Part shown: positions 16,395 to 25,361 of the stretch, piece after piece
How the letters are laid out: each line of letters opens with the position of its first letter
Numbering within the stretch: the first letter of the stretch is position 1
Source of the DNA: Mucilaginibacter defluvii
GTDB taxonomy: Bacteria > Bacteroidota > Bacteroidia > Sphingobacteriales > Sphingobacteriaceae
DNA: 64,000 bases
NCBI RefSeq assembly: GCF_039543225.1
Contig: NZ_BAABJI010000004.1
Span: 496,001-560,000, forward strand
Direction: 5' to 3'
Made by a program: the position numbers and the translations under genes
Notes under the pieces: model-generated
Databases searched by the model: none
What the model saw: the letters and a program-made list of their open reading frames with translations, nothing else
Told to the model about the DNA's origin: nothing

Positions 16395-17069
16395 ATGTAT
16401 AAAGTGCTGTTTATCCTTTTCCTGCTTGCCGGCCTTACCACAACGGTACAGGCGCAAAATCCTGACACAGCCGGCGTGGCTAAACCTGCTGATACCGTCA
16501 AAGTGAAAAAGGAACCAGTTCGTCCGGCGGCGAAACCCGCCGCGGTTAGGGATAATGTTAAAAACAGGCCCGATACTACGCACAGCCCGCACAAGGCTGT
16601 TATTCGCTCGCTTATCATACCCGGCTGGGGGCAAATATATAACCGCAAATGGTGGAAAGTGCCCATTGTTTACGGCGGTTTAGGGCTTATTGGCTCTGCC
16701 ATTATATTCAATCAAAACTATTACAGTCAGTTTTTAACCATAGCGCAGTACCGACGCCGAGGCGAGCAACCCGCACCCGGTGATAAGTACTATACCGAGT
16801 ATCAAGCTTACAGTACCGCGTCTGACACATTTATTGAGAACGCTGTAAACAGTTATCGCCGTAACCGCGACCTGGCCATATTAGGTATGCTGGGCGGCTG
16901 GGGTATACAAATGATAGATGCTTATATTGATGCCAAATTCATACACTCCTATAGTATGGATGATAACCTGTCGTTTAAAGTGCGCCCGGGTTTAATAGGG
17001 CAGCCTATGTATGCCGGTAATTTTAATACTGCATTTGTTCCGGCTGTAAAAGTTACCTTTACCTTTTAA
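16395..17069 (+). CDS. DUF5683 envelope protein, copy 2
   Basis: 224 residues. A signal peptide (residues 1-20, ending TVQAQ) is followed by a linker rich in A, P, K and V that is longer than in copy 1. It then has the same core motifs: IPGWGQIYNRKWWK, GGLGLIGSAIIFNQ, YRRNRDLAILGMLGGWG and AYIDAKFIHSYS. The ending is KVTFTF. Residue-by-residue agreement with copy 1 is high in the core and low in the linker. Related genomes usually carry one copy here. dapB follows after about 38 nt, so this copy is the one in the normal operon position. Confidence 0.87.
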   Translation: MYKVLFILFLLAGLTTTVQAQNPDTAGVAKPADTVKVKKEPVRPAAKPAAVRDNVKNRPDTTHSPHKAVIRSLIIPGWGQIYNRKWWKVPIVYGGLGLIGSAIIFNQNYYSQFLTIAQYRRRGEQPAPGDKYYTEYQAYSTASDTFIENAVNSYRRNRDLAILGMLGGWGIQMIDAYIDAKFIHSYSMDDNLSFKVRPGLIGQPMYAGNFNTAFVPAVKVTFTF

Positions 17070-17107
17070 ATGCTAACTTAACGGCAAAATATATCACCAA
17101 TACACAA

Positions 17108-17872
17108 ATGAAAATTGCGCTATTAGGCTACGGTAAAATGGGTAAGATAATCGAGAGGATTGCTACCGACCGTAAGCACGAAATTGTTTTAACAATAGAC
17201 CACGATAACCTTCACGAGCTGACTGTTGAAAACCTGCAAAAGGCAGATGCCGCTATTGAATTTACCACCCCCGGATCGGTACTCCGCAATATTGATACGT
17301 GTGTAGCTGCCGGCGTACCGGTAATTGTAGGCACAACTGGCTGGTATGATCATATTGCAGAAGTAAAGGATAAATGTCTGCAAGGTAACGGCGCGGTTAT
17401 GTATGCCTCGAATTATAGTGTTGGTGTTAACATATTTTTTAAGGTTAACCAGATGCTGGCCAAAATCATGAACAATTATCCGTACTATGATGTGCAGGTA
17501 GAGGAAATACACCATACGCAGAAACTTGATTCGCCAAGCGGAACGGCCATTACTATTGCCGAGGGGATATTGGATAACGTTGACGGCAAAAAGGAGTGGG
17601 CCAATATATTGATATCTGAGGACCCGGCCGAGCAAACTGATGAGGCGCTTAAACCTGAGCAATTGCTTATCGAGTCGCACCGTATTGATAGCGTGCCCGG
17701 TACTCACACCGTAATTTACGATTCAGAGGTGGATACCATAGAATTTAAGCACACAGCGCACAACCGTAACGGTTTCGCGCTGGGCGCGGTATTGGCCGCC
17801 GAATGGCTGCAGCACAAAAAAGGTTTTTACACCGTGCATGACATGTTTAACTTTGATATTAATCAGTTATAA
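17108..17872 (+). CDS. dapB: 4-hydroxy-tetrahydrodipicolinate reductase
   Basis: NAD(P)H-dependent enzyme of the lysine/diaminopimelate pathway. 254 residues, slightly short of the E. coli enzyme as in other Bacteroidetes. The N-terminus MKIALLGYGKMG is a Rossmann motif. The catalytic and substrate motif is EIHHTQKLDSPSGTA (residues about 138-152), containing the catalytic His and the Lys. A cytosolic tetramer is expected. It sits between the DUF5683 gene and lepB, 9 nt before the lepB start. Confidence 0.96.
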   Translation: MKIALLGYGKMGKIIERIATDRKHEIVLTIDHDNLHELTVENLQKADAAIEFTTPGSVLRNIDTCVAAGVPVIVGTTGWYDHIAEVKDKCLQGNGAVMYASNYSVGVNIFFKVNQMLAKIMNNYPYYDVQVEEIHHTQKLDSPSGTAITIAEGILDNVDGKKEWANILISEDPAEQTDEALKPEQLLIESHRIDSVPGTHTVIYDSEVDTIEFKHTAHNRNGFALGAVLAAEWLQHKKGFYTVHDMFNFDINQL

Positions 17873-17881
17873 TCATTAATA

Positions 17882-18985
17882 ATGAACTGGAGATTCTGGA
17901 GAAAGAAAGACTCAAAAAAGAAAAAAAGCGCTACCCGCGAGTGGGTCGATGCCATATTATTTGCGGTAATTGCTGCCACCCTGATCCGTACTTTTTTTAT
18001 TGAGGCGTACACCATACCAACCCCGTCAATGGAGCGGTCGTTACTGGTGGGCGACTTTTTATTTGTGAGCAAGGTAAATTATGGCGCGCGTATGCCTATT
18101 ACGCCGGTATCATTCCCGTTTGCACATCATACCATGCCAATTTTAGGTACTAAAGCTTACTGGGATGGTATAAAATTGCCTTACTACCGCCTGCCCGGGT
18201 TTCAGGAAGTTAAGCGCGGCGATGTTGTGGTGTTCAATTATCCGATGGAGGCCGATTCGCCTTATTACCGGCCGGTTGACAAGCGCGAAAATTATATAAA
18301 ACGCTGCCAGGGTGAGCCTGGTGATACATTGGCCATACTTAACGCGCAAGTTTATGTAAATGGCAAAATGGCGCCTAACCCTCCCGAAGGGCAAACCGAC
18401 TATAACGTTAGTACCACCAGTGGCGGCGAGTATAATCCGGATGTTTATAAGGAGTTACATGTATCAGACTATAACGGTAACGGGCAGTTAACCATGACGG
18501 CAGACGCCGCCAAAAAATTACGCACTTATCCCGGTATAAAAGCGGTAACACCTAACATAGCGCCGCGTGATTTTGAGTACCCTTTTGAAGAATTAGCCAT
18601 GTATCCGCATGATAAGCGGTATAAATGGAATGTAGACAATTACGGCCCCATCATCATCCCTAAAAAAGGATGGACGGTTAAGCTGGACAGCCTGAACATC
18701 CCGATTTACGAGCGCGTAATACGCGTTTACGAGGGCAACCAGGTGCAGGTAAGCAGTAACGAGATCACCATCAATGGTAAAAAAACCGATAGCTATACCT
18801 TTAAAATGAATTACTACTGGATGATGGGCGACAACCGCCACGACTCGGCCGACTCACGCTACTGGGGTTTTGTGCCTGAGGATCATATAGTGGGTAAGGC
18901 CCTGTTCGTTTGGATGAGCTGGGACAGCAACGAATCATTCTTCAGCAAAATACGCTGGAGCCGCTTGTTCAGAGGCGTAAAATAA
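17882..18985 (+). CDS. lepB: Signal peptidase I
   Basis: Cleaves signal peptides of exported proteins at the outer face of the inner membrane. One TM anchor lies at residues 22-41. The catalytic Ser49 is in IPTPSMERSLLVGD and the general base Lys140 in YIKRCQGEPGD. The C-terminal box MMGDNRHDSADSRYWG is conserved. At 367 residues it is longer than many family members because of an insert of about 100 residues between the Lys region and the GDNR box, as seen in other Bacteroidetes LepB proteins. It is the last gene of the par-dapB-lepB cluster and is followed by a hairpin terminator. Confidence 0.96.
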   Translation: MNWRFWRKKDSKKKKSATREWVDAILFAVIAATLIRTFFIEAYTIPTPSMERSLLVGDFLFVSKVNYGARMPITPVSFPFAHHTMPILGTKAYWDGIKLPYYRLPGFQEVKRGDVVVFNYPMEADSPYYRPVDKRENYIKRCQGEPGDTLAILNAQVYVNGKMAPNPPEGQTDYNVSTTSGGEYNPDVYKELHVSDYNGNGQLTMTADAAKKLRTYPGIKAVTPNIAPRDFEYPFEELAMYPHDKRYKWNVDNYGPIIIPKKGWTVKLDSLNIPIYERVIRVYEGNQVQVSSNEITINGKKTDSYTFKMNYYWMMGDNRHDSADSRYWGFVPEDHIVGKALFVWMSWDSNESFFSKIRWSRLFRGVK

Positions 18986-19008
18986 TACTCCATGATTTAG
19001 AAATTCAG

Positions 19009-19040
19009 GCCCCGTAGATCAACTCTGCGGGGGCTTTTTT
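19009..19040 (+). terminator. Intrinsic terminator after lepB
   Basis: GGCCCCGTAGA-tcaac-TCTGCGGGGGC followed by six Ts. A palindromic repeat begins right after the T run. Confidence 0.8.
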
Positions 19041-19041
19041 A

Positions 19042-19081
19042 CCCCACCTAAATCCTCCTCGAAGGGAGGATTTAGGTGGGG
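19042..19081. repeat. 40-bp intergenic palindrome between lepB and the phosphatase gene
   Basis: Arm CCCCACCTAAATCCTCC (19042-19058) and its exact complement GGAGGATTTAGGTGGGG (19065-19081) with a 6-nt spacer (tcgaag). It lacks a T run and follows a separate terminator. The C-run/CTAAAT/CTCC order recalls the element after asd. Confidence 0.75.
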
Positions 19082-19105
19082 TTTGTAACATTCTCATAAA
19101 TCATA

Positions 19106-19134
19106 TTGAGTTTACATTCGGTTTTTCATATTTG
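19106..19134 (+). promoter_or_regulatory. Promoter of the PafA-like phosphatase gene
   Basis: A -33 TTG (19106-19108), 18 nt of spacer and CATATTTG (19127-19134), one mismatch from TAnnTTTG. The -7 box overlaps the TTG at 19132, which supports the ATG at 19159 as the start. Confidence 0.5.
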
Positions 19135-19158
19135 CAGTTGTTAACTAAGCAAATAGTA

Positions 19159-20820
19159 ATGAAATATAAATTTCTCTTCTTGTTATTCTGCGCGGCGGCT
19201 GTAACCGGTTCTGTATCGGCACAAAAAAAAGCGGCAGCCCAACCTGCGTCAGGTAATGATGTTGCCCGCCCTAAACTGGTGGTAGGCATAGTGGTTGACC
19301 AAATGCGCTGGGACTACCTGTACCGCTATTACAGCCGCTATCAAAACGGTGGTTTTAAGCGTATGCTTAATGAGGGTTTTACCTGCGAGAATACCGATGT
19401 TGATTATCTGCCAACCTTTACCGCTCCGGGGCATAGCTGTGTGTATACCGGCTCGGTACCATCCATACACGGCATAGCGGGTAATGATTTTATTGTTCAG
19501 GCTACCGGTAAATCCATGTACTGTACAGAGGATTCGACCGTAAACACCGTAGGCAGCAGCTCAAAGGCAGGCCAAATGTCGCCACGCAATTTACAGGCCA
19601 GCACCATTACGGATGAATTGAAGCTGGCTACAAATTTCCGCTCGAAAGTTATCGGCATAGCTATAAAGGACAGGGGTGGTATTTTGCCAGCGGGCCACGC
19701 AGCCGATGCGGCTTACTGGTTTGATGATGCCAGCGGCAACTGGATAACCAGCACCTATTATATGAATGATCTGCCGGCATGGGTAAAAACCTTCAACGGG
19801 CAAAAGCTGGCCGAAAAATACCTGAAGCAGGATTGGAATACCCTGTACCCGGTAAATACCTACGTACAAAGCTCGCCGGATAACAGCCCGAAATATGAAG
19901 GTAAATTCAGCGGCACCGAGGCGCCGGTTTTCCCTATTAAAACATCACAATTGTATAAAGGCAATGCAGGCATGATACGCTCAACGCCTTATGGTAACTC
20001 TTTTACGCTGGATATGGCCAAAGCCGCCGTTACCAACGAGCAATTAGGCAAAAACGTAGTGACCGATTTTTTAGCCGTGAGCCTTTCATCAACGGATTAT
20101 GTTGGCCACCAGTTTGGTCCTAACGCGGTTGAAACGGAAGATACCTACCTGCGTTTGGATAGGGATTTGGCGGCTTTCTTTACCTTTTTAGATGGCCAGG
20201 TGGGTAAAGGCAATTATACCGTATTCCTTACTGCCGACCATGCTGCGGCGCACAACCCTACTTTCCTGACTGACCATAAAATACCGGGTGGTAACTGGAA
20301 TGAGGGCGCTACCGAATTAAACAAGTTTTTAAAAGATAAATACAAGGCTGATAAAATTGTATTGAGCCTGAGTAATTACCAGGTAAACTTTAATTACAAG
20401 GTGATAAATGATAACAAGCTGAACGAGGAAGAACTGAAAGCGGATTGCATCAAATTCCTGCAAAAAGACCCGGATGTGCTGTATGCAGTTGATATGACCA
20501 AAGCTGCGGTAGCCAACATCCCCCCCCACCTGCGCGAGCGCGTAATAAACGGCTACAGTAAGGAGCGCAGCGGCGTAATACAGATCATGCTGAAGCCGGG
20601 TTATTTCTCCGGCGGCCGTACGGGCACAACACACGGTACCTGGGCGCCGTTCGATGCGCACATACCATTGGTATTCATGGGCTGGGGCGTTAAACACGGC
20701 AGCCTTACCCGTCAAACCCACATGACGGATATTTCGGCTACTATAGCATCCATGCTGCGCATCCAGCAACCAAACGGCTGCATTGGGCAACCTATACCGG
20801 AACTGATGAGTGGAAGATAG
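19159..20820 (+). CDS. PafA-like secreted alkaline phosphatase
   Basis: 553 residues from ATG 19159. The signal peptide covers residues 1-21 (ending SVSAQ), so it is periplasmic or outer-membrane associated. The alkaline phosphatase superfamily motifs are VVGIVVDQMRWDY (metal-binding Asp47) and PTFTAPGHSCVYTG with nucleophile Thr88, as in the threonine-type PafA of Bacteroidetes. TADHAAAHNP and HGTWAPFDAHIPL supply later metal ligands. PafA releases phosphate from many organic monoesters and is reported as not repressed by phosphate. The codons for ANIPPH contain a run of eight Cs (20520-20527). A 30-bp inverted repeat follows the stop. Confidence 0.9.
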   Translation: MKYKFLFLLFCAAAVTGSVSAQKKAAAQPASGNDVARPKLVVGIVVDQMRWDYLYRYYSRYQNGGFKRMLNEGFTCENTDVDYLPTFTAPGHSCVYTGSVPSIHGIAGNDFIVQATGKSMYCTEDSTVNTVGSSSKAGQMSPRNLQASTITDELKLATNFRSKVIGIAIKDRGGILPAGHAADAAYWFDDASGNWITSTYYMNDLPAWVKTFNGQKLAEKYLKQDWNTLYPVNTYVQSSPDNSPKYEGKFSGTEAPVFPIKTSQLYKGNAGMIRSTPYGNSFTLDMAKAAVTNEQLGKNVVTDFLAVSLSSTDYVGHQFGPNAVETEDTYLRLDRDLAAFFTFLDGQVGKGNYTVFLTADHAAAHNPTFLTDHKIPGGNWNEGATELNKFLKDKYKADKIVLSLSNYQVNFNYKVINDNKLNEEELKADCIKFLQKDPDVLYAVDMTKAAVANIPPHLRERVINGYSKERSGVIQIMLKPGYFSGGRTGTTHGTWAPFDAHIPLVFMGWGVKHGSLTRQTHMTDISATIASMLRIQQPNGCIGQPIPELMSGR

Positions 20821-20824
20821 TAGA

Positions 20825-21024
20825 AGAGAGTCCGAAAGGCGGGAAGTCCGGAAGTCCGAAAGAAAAGGTTAAAGACGTCGAGTCCGAAAGTCCAAAAGGA
20901 ACTTCACAAAAAAATGGCCAGGCATATCGCTTGGCCATTCTTGTTTATATTTTAATCGGGATAATGAAGCCTGCTATTAAACAAAGCTTTTCATCTTCCG
21001 GACTTCCCGCCTTTCGGACTCTCT
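20825..21024. repeat. 30-bp perfect inverted repeat flanking the phosphatase/hydrolase junction
   Basis: The arm at 20825-20854 (AGAGAGTCCGAAAGGCGGG, then AAGTCCGGAAG) is repeated as an exact reverse complement at 20995-21024. About 140 bp lie between, containing further copies of AGTCCGAAAG or AGTCCAAAAG (20851-20900) and a hairpin terminator. The right arm ends 3 nt before the hydrolase stop codon. There is no ORF inside and no target-site duplication was identified. Confidence 0.85.
20908..20940 (-). terminator. Terminator of the serine hydrolase gene
   Basis: On the minus strand AATGGCCA-agcgatatgcc-TGGCCATT is followed by a T run (seven Ts), so it is oriented for the minus-strand hydrolase. 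It lies between the arms of the 30-bp inverted repeat. Confidence 0.75.
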
Positions 21025-21026
21025 GC

Positions 21027-22556
21027 TTACTGCCTCTTAAAATCATAAGCGCCCATCTCCACAAAGTCGGCTACTTTTAGTTTAAAGCCGGTTACCTTGC
21101 CGTTTTGCACTGTAAAGGGGAATATAGCCTTGCCCAAAATCGGGTCGCTAAAGGTTACATAGAAACGGTTGCCACCTAACGGTTGTAAGCGGGCATACAT
21201 TTTAGGGTGATGCTCAAAGCGCATGGTCAGGTCGTTATTGTCGCCGCGCTCAACGTTTACGGTGCCGTAGAGCTGATTGGTGAATTTACCCTCGTAATAA
21301 CTTAATGATAGTGCCGGGCGTAGGTTAAGCGCCACACTATCACGCAGCTTTTTGTCTACGGCAAGTTGTTCGGCAGTATAGTTTCTGAATTCCTTTAGGT
21401 AAGCATCGCTGTAATTGCGGTACGGTAGTTTAAAGTAAGCGTCCAATATCTCCCAGCGCAGGGCTTCGTACAAATTATTCTGATCGGTATTGGTGAGGAT
21501 CACTACGCCCAAGTTTTCTTCGGGCACCAGCGTAACTGACGATACAAAGCCGTTTACCCCACCGTCATGCATAACCAAGCGGTGGTTATGGTAATCTTGC
21601 AAAAACCAGCCTAGGCCGTATAGCTGAAAATTTTTGGTACCGTCCAGGTGTTCGGCAGTGCCCACAATATCCTGTGGCTGGCGGGTGGCATCAATGGCGG
21701 CTTTAGCAATTACTTGCTTGCTGCCTACCTTACCATCGTTCAGTAAGGTCATTACCCATTTGCCCATATCAGCGGCTGTCGAACTGATTGCCCCGGCAGG
21801 CGCCATATTATCAAGGTTGGCATACGGTATGGCTAACAGCCGGTTATCGGTTATAGTGTGCCCGGCAGCGCGGTTAAAGGCCTTTGTCATGGCTACGCTA
21901 AGGCCAAGGGTGTTGCTCATGCCCAGCGGCGCAAATATTTTTTCTTTCAGGTAGATGTCCCAGTTCTGGTCGGCAACCTTAGGGATGATCTCTCCGGCGG
22001 TTAAAAAAGCCGAGTTGGTATATCCCCATGTGGTACGGAAGCCGTACGGCGCTTTCATCAGTGTCATCTTGCTCATTACTTCGCCGCGGGTAAGGTTGGT
22101 GTTGTAAAATGTAAAATCGCCCTGGAAGGTTTGAAAACCCAGGCGGTGGCAAAGCAAATCGCGTATGGTAAGCAACTCGGTAGCGGCCTTGTTGTCCAGC
22201 TTAAAGTCTGGCAGGTATTTGGTCACCTTATCGTTCAGCGAGAGCTTCTTATCCGCAGCCAGCATGGCAAGTGCGGTGGCTGTAAAGGCTTTGGTATTGC
22301 TGCCAATCATAAACAGGGTGTTCTCGTCAACCTTATTATTCAATCCCAGCTCCTTGATGCCAAAGCCTTTTACAAGCACAATGCGGTTATCTTTTACAAT
22401 GCATACGGCCGCGCCCGGTATGCGCCAGTTGGTTAACGCGCGGTTGATGTACGCCTGAAGGCTATCCGCTATAAATTTGCTGCGGTTAGCATTTTGTGCC
22501 AGACTGATATTATTTAATAAAAAGAGCGTAATAATTAGGGGGAGTATTTTTTTCAT
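21027..22556 (-). CDS. Secreted serine hydrolase of the class C beta-lactamase fold
   Basis: 509 residues with a signal peptide (1-20, ending ISLA). The SxxK motif is SNTK (Ser86, Lys89), the YxN motif is YTN (Tyr179, Asn181), and HDGG (in VMHDGGVNG) replaces the KTG box as in many esterase-like members. A C-terminal domain of about 110 residues (DUF3471-like, SLSYYEGKFTNQLYG) follows. Such proteins act on peptides, D-amino acid esters or small esters in the periplasm; true beta-lactamase activity cannot be claimed. It is a single gene, convergent with the phosphatase and divergent from DPP IV. Confidence 0.9.
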   Translation of the reverse strand: MKKILPLIITLFLLNNISLAQNANRSKFIADSLQAYINRALTNWRIPGAAVCIVKDNRIVLVKGFGIKELGLNNKVDENTLFMIGSNTKAFTATALAMLAADKKLSLNDKVTKYLPDFKLDNKAATELLTIRDLLCHRLGFQTFQGDFTFYNTNLTRGEVMSKMTLMKAPYGFRTTWGYTNSAFLTAGEIIPKVADQNWDIYLKEKIFAPLGMSNTLGLSVAMTKAFNRAAGHTITDNRLLAIPYANLDNMAPAGAISSTAADMGKWVMTLLNDGKVGSKQVIAKAAIDATRQPQDIVGTAEHLDGTKNFQLYGLGWFLQDYHNHRLVMHDGGVNGFVSSVTLVPEENLGVVILTNTDQNNLYEALRWEILDAYFKLPYRNYSDAYLKEFRNYTAEQLAVDKKLRDSVALNLRPALSLSYYEGKFTNQLYGTVNVERGDNNDLTMRFEHHPKMYARLQPLGGNRFYVTFSDPILGKAIFPFTVQNGKVTGFKLKVADFVEMGAYDFKRQ

Positions 22557-22651
22557 TACAGATATAAGCGGCTTTTTATAAAAACACTAATTTAACGCAA
22601 AAATTAAAAGGGCATTACCCGATTTAAATTAATTGACCAAACAAAACTTAC

Positions 22652-24829
22652 ATGAAGCGTAAATTTTACTATTTACCCGTTGTGTTTATGGCGTTTATAC
22701 TGTCGGTAGCATGGCAGGGCGCACAGGCACAATTCGGGAGCGGCACTAACTGGGCTAAGGACGGATACCGTTATTACAAAACTTTTGAGGGTGGCATTGC
22801 CGAATTTGACGTGCGTGATGCCAATAAGAAAACGGTAATAGCCACCGCGCAGGACCTTACCCCCGCCGGGCAAAAACCTATCAGCATCCGCCGGTTTAAA
22901 ATTACTGACGACGGTAAAAAAATACTCATCAACACCAACACCAAACGTGTTTGGCGTTATGATACCCGCGGCGATTACTGGGTGTATGATGTTGCCGCAA
23001 AAAGCCTGAAGCAATTAGGCAAGGGTAAACCGGAATCATCATTAATGTTCGCTAAATTCTCTCCGGATGCCAGCAAGGTAGCTTACGTAAGCGGCCATAA
23101 TGTGTATGTAGAAGACCTGGCTACCAACACCATCAAGGCGCTTACTACTGATGGTACCGACCGTTTGATTAACGGTACTTTTGATTGGGTTTATGAGGAG
23201 GAGTTTGACTGCCGGGATGGTTTCCGCTGGTCGCCTGACGGTAAATCAATCGCCTACTGGCAAATTGATGCCCGCAAGATAAAAAACTACCTGATGCTGA
23301 ACACAACCGACAGTATGGTGTACTCCTATGTAGTGCCCGTTGAATATCCGACGGCGGGTCAGGACCCAAGCTCATGCAAGATAGGTGTGGTTGACATTGC
23401 TACCGCGCAAACTAAATGGCTTAACATCCCGGGCGACAACGTGCAGCATTATATTCCGCGTATGGAATACACCAGTAACCCGGATGAAATTATCCTGCAG
23501 CAGCTTAACCGCGCTCAAAACGAAAGTAAATTATATGTAGCCAAAGTATCGAGCAACACAGCAAAAGTTATCTATAACGAAACGGACAAAGCCTGGATCA
23601 ATGCTAAAGAAGAGGCTACCGGCTGGGATTGGCTGAACAAAGGCAAAGAGTTTGTTTGGGCCAGCGAGAAAGATGGCTGGAACCACCTGTACCGTATCGG
23701 GCTTGATGGTAAGCAAAAGCTAATTACTAAGGGTAACTATGATGTTATGAGCGTATCGCTTATTGATGAACCGTCAGGCTTTATTTATTTCATTGCTTCG
23801 CCTGACAACCCTAACCAGGCTTACCTGTACCGCGTTAAGCTAAGCGGTGGCAAGGCTGAGCGATTAACCCCTGCAGATCAATCTGGCACGCATGGCTATG
23901 CCATTTCGCCGAACGGCACCATGGCTATGCACAATTTTTCTAATTCCAACACGCCTTACCAGAGCGAAACCATTAGCCTGCCCGATCATAAGCACTTAAC
24001 AGGCAATGCTATTAAACCGGTAACCGATGCCAAAAACCCAGTTGAATTCTTCACGGTAAAAACATCTGAGGGCGTTGATATTAAAGGTTGGGTAAAAAAG
24101 CCTAATAACTTTGATCCGACTAAAAAATACCCGGTTGTATTTTATGTTTATGGCGAACCGGCTTCACAAACAGCTAAAGATGTGTACGGCGCCGGCCATA
24201 ATGGTATGTACACCGGTGATATGGCTGCCGACGGCTATGTGTATATCTCAATGGATAACCGTGGTGCACCGGCTCCGCGTGGCCGTGAGTGGCGCAAGGC
24301 TATCTATAAAAACATCGGTGTGCTGAATATCCGCGACCAGGCGCTGGCGGCAAAAGAAATATTAAAATGGAACTACATCGACAGCAGCCGCGTGGCTGTT
24401 TGGGGATGGAGTGGTGGTGGTTCATCAACATTAAACCTGATGTTCCAGTATCCTGAAATCTATAAAACCGGTATAGCGGTGGCAGCCGTAGGCTACCAAC
24501 TTACTTATGACAATATTTACCAGGAGCGCTACATGGGCGTTCCAACTGATGATGCCGGCCGTGAGCCGTTTATAAAAGGGTCGCCTATTACCAACGCCAA
24601 AAACCTGCAGGGTAATTTATTGTACATTCATGGCACAGGTGATGATAACGTGCACTACAATAACGCTGAGTTGCTGATAAACGAGTTAATTAAATATAAC
24701 AAGCAATTCCAGCTAATGTCGTACCCTAACCGTACACACTCTATATCAGAAGGGCCAGGTACCGGGTTGCACCTGCGTACGCTATATACCAAATACTTAA
24801 AGGAGCATTGCCCTCCGGGTGGCAGATAG
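22652..24829 (+). CDS. Dipeptidyl-peptidase IV (S9B family)
   Basis: 725 residues with a signal peptide (1-26, ending AQAQ). An N-terminal beta-propeller carries the DPP IV substrate-binding double Glu motif (DWVYEEEF). The C-terminal alpha/beta hydrolase domain has GWSGGG with Ser587, the Asp in GTGDDNVH (Asp664 or 665) and His696 in NRTHSI. The enzyme removes X-Pro dipeptides from peptide N-termini in the periplasm. It is monocistronic and ends in a hairpin terminator. Related secreted DPP IV proteins are common in proteolytic Bacteroidetes. Confidence 0.94.
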   Translation: MKRKFYYLPVVFMAFILSVAWQGAQAQFGSGTNWAKDGYRYYKTFEGGIAEFDVRDANKKTVIATAQDLTPAGQKPISIRRFKITDDGKKILINTNTKRVWRYDTRGDYWVYDVAAKSLKQLGKGKPESSLMFAKFSPDASKVAYVSGHNVYVEDLATNTIKALTTDGTDRLINGTFDWVYEEEFDCRDGFRWSPDGKSIAYWQIDARKIKNYLMLNTTDSMVYSYVVPVEYPTAGQDPSSCKIGVVDIATAQTKWLNIPGDNVQHYIPRMEYTSNPDEIILQQLNRAQNESKLYVAKVSSNTAKVIYNETDKAWINAKEEATGWDWLNKGKEFVWASEKDGWNHLYRIGLDGKQKLITKGNYDVMSVSLIDEPSGFIYFIASPDNPNQAYLYRVKLSGGKAERLTPADQSGTHGYAISPNGTMAMHNFSNSNTPYQSETISLPDHKHLTGNAIKPVTDAKNPVEFFTVKTSEGVDIKGWVKKPNNFDPTKKYPVVFYVYGEPASQTAKDVYGAGHNGMYTGDMAADGYVYISMDNRGAPAPRGREWRKAIYKNIGVLNIRDQALAAKEILKWNYIDSSRVAVWGWSGGGSSTLNLMFQYPEIYKTGIAVAAVGYQLTYDNIYQERYMGVPTDDAGREPFIKGSPITNAKNLQGNLLYIHGTGDDNVHYNNAELLINELIKYNKQFQLMSYPNRTHSISEGPGTGLHLRTLYTKYLKEHCPPGGR

Positions 24830-24849
24830 TAGCCAGCCTTTTACATAAT

Positions 24850-24884
24850 AAAGCCCGGTTGTGCAATACAGCCGGGCTTTCTCT
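24850..24884 (+). terminator. Terminator between DPP IV and ssb genes
   Basis: AAAGCCCGG and CCGGGCTTT pair across a 12-nt loop, with a short T-rich tail (ctcttt). It can serve both converging genes. Confidence 0.75.
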
Positions 24885-24908
24885 TTCTAATAATAAGTTT
24901 ATTGCTGG

Positions 24909-25337
24909 TCAGAAAGGCAGATCGTCCGTTTCGTCAGCAGTATTGTAATCGGCGGCGCCATCTGTTTTAATTGCGCGTCCGTTGGCCTGGTTGTCCGTTT
25001 CAAAATCACTTTTGCGACCAAGCATGGTAAAGTTTTCGGCCACTACCTCAGTAGTGTATTTTTTTATGCCCTCCTTATCCTCAAAAGAGCGGGTACGCAG
25101 CTTTCCTTCTATGTAAACCAGCTTGCCCTTTTGCAAATATTTTGCAGCCACGTCGGCAAGGCTTCGCCACATAACAATGTTATGCCACTCTGTTTGTTCA
25201 ATTTTTTTTCCGTCTTTATTAAAGGTTTCGGAGGTGGCAAGGGGGAAGCTTACTACTGATACACCTCCTTCCAAATATCGTATTTCGGGGTCTTTACCTA
25301 AATGCCCAATTAGTATTACTTTGTTTATTCCAGACAT
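24909..25337 (-). CDS. ssb: Single-stranded DNA-binding protein
   Basis: 142 residues. The OB-fold starts MSGINKVILIGHLGKDPEIRY and contains TEWHNIVMWRSLADVAAKYL, followed by VYIEGKLRTRSFEDKEGIKK, all typical SSB motifs. The disordered tail ends in DETDDLPF, the acidic tip that recruits repair and replication partners. It lies downstream of mutY with only 24 nt between them, so the two are probably co-transcribed, as in other Sphingobacteriaceae. Confidence 0.96.
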   Translation of the reverse strand: MSGINKVILIGHLGKDPEIRYLEGGVSVVSFPLATSETFNKDGKKIEQTEWHNIVMWRSLADVAAKYLQKGKLVYIEGKLRTRSFEDKEGIKKYTTEVVAENFTMLGRKSDFETDNQANGRAIKTDGAADYNTADETDDLPF

Positions 25338-25361
25338 GGTTTAAATTAACGCAAAATTCTT

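Noticed and set aside
20520..20527. Run of eight Cs in the phosphatase gene as a possible phase-variation tract
   Set aside because: The frame is intact across it and the run is short; no promoter or partner tract supports switching. It could at most be a sequencing-error hotspot.
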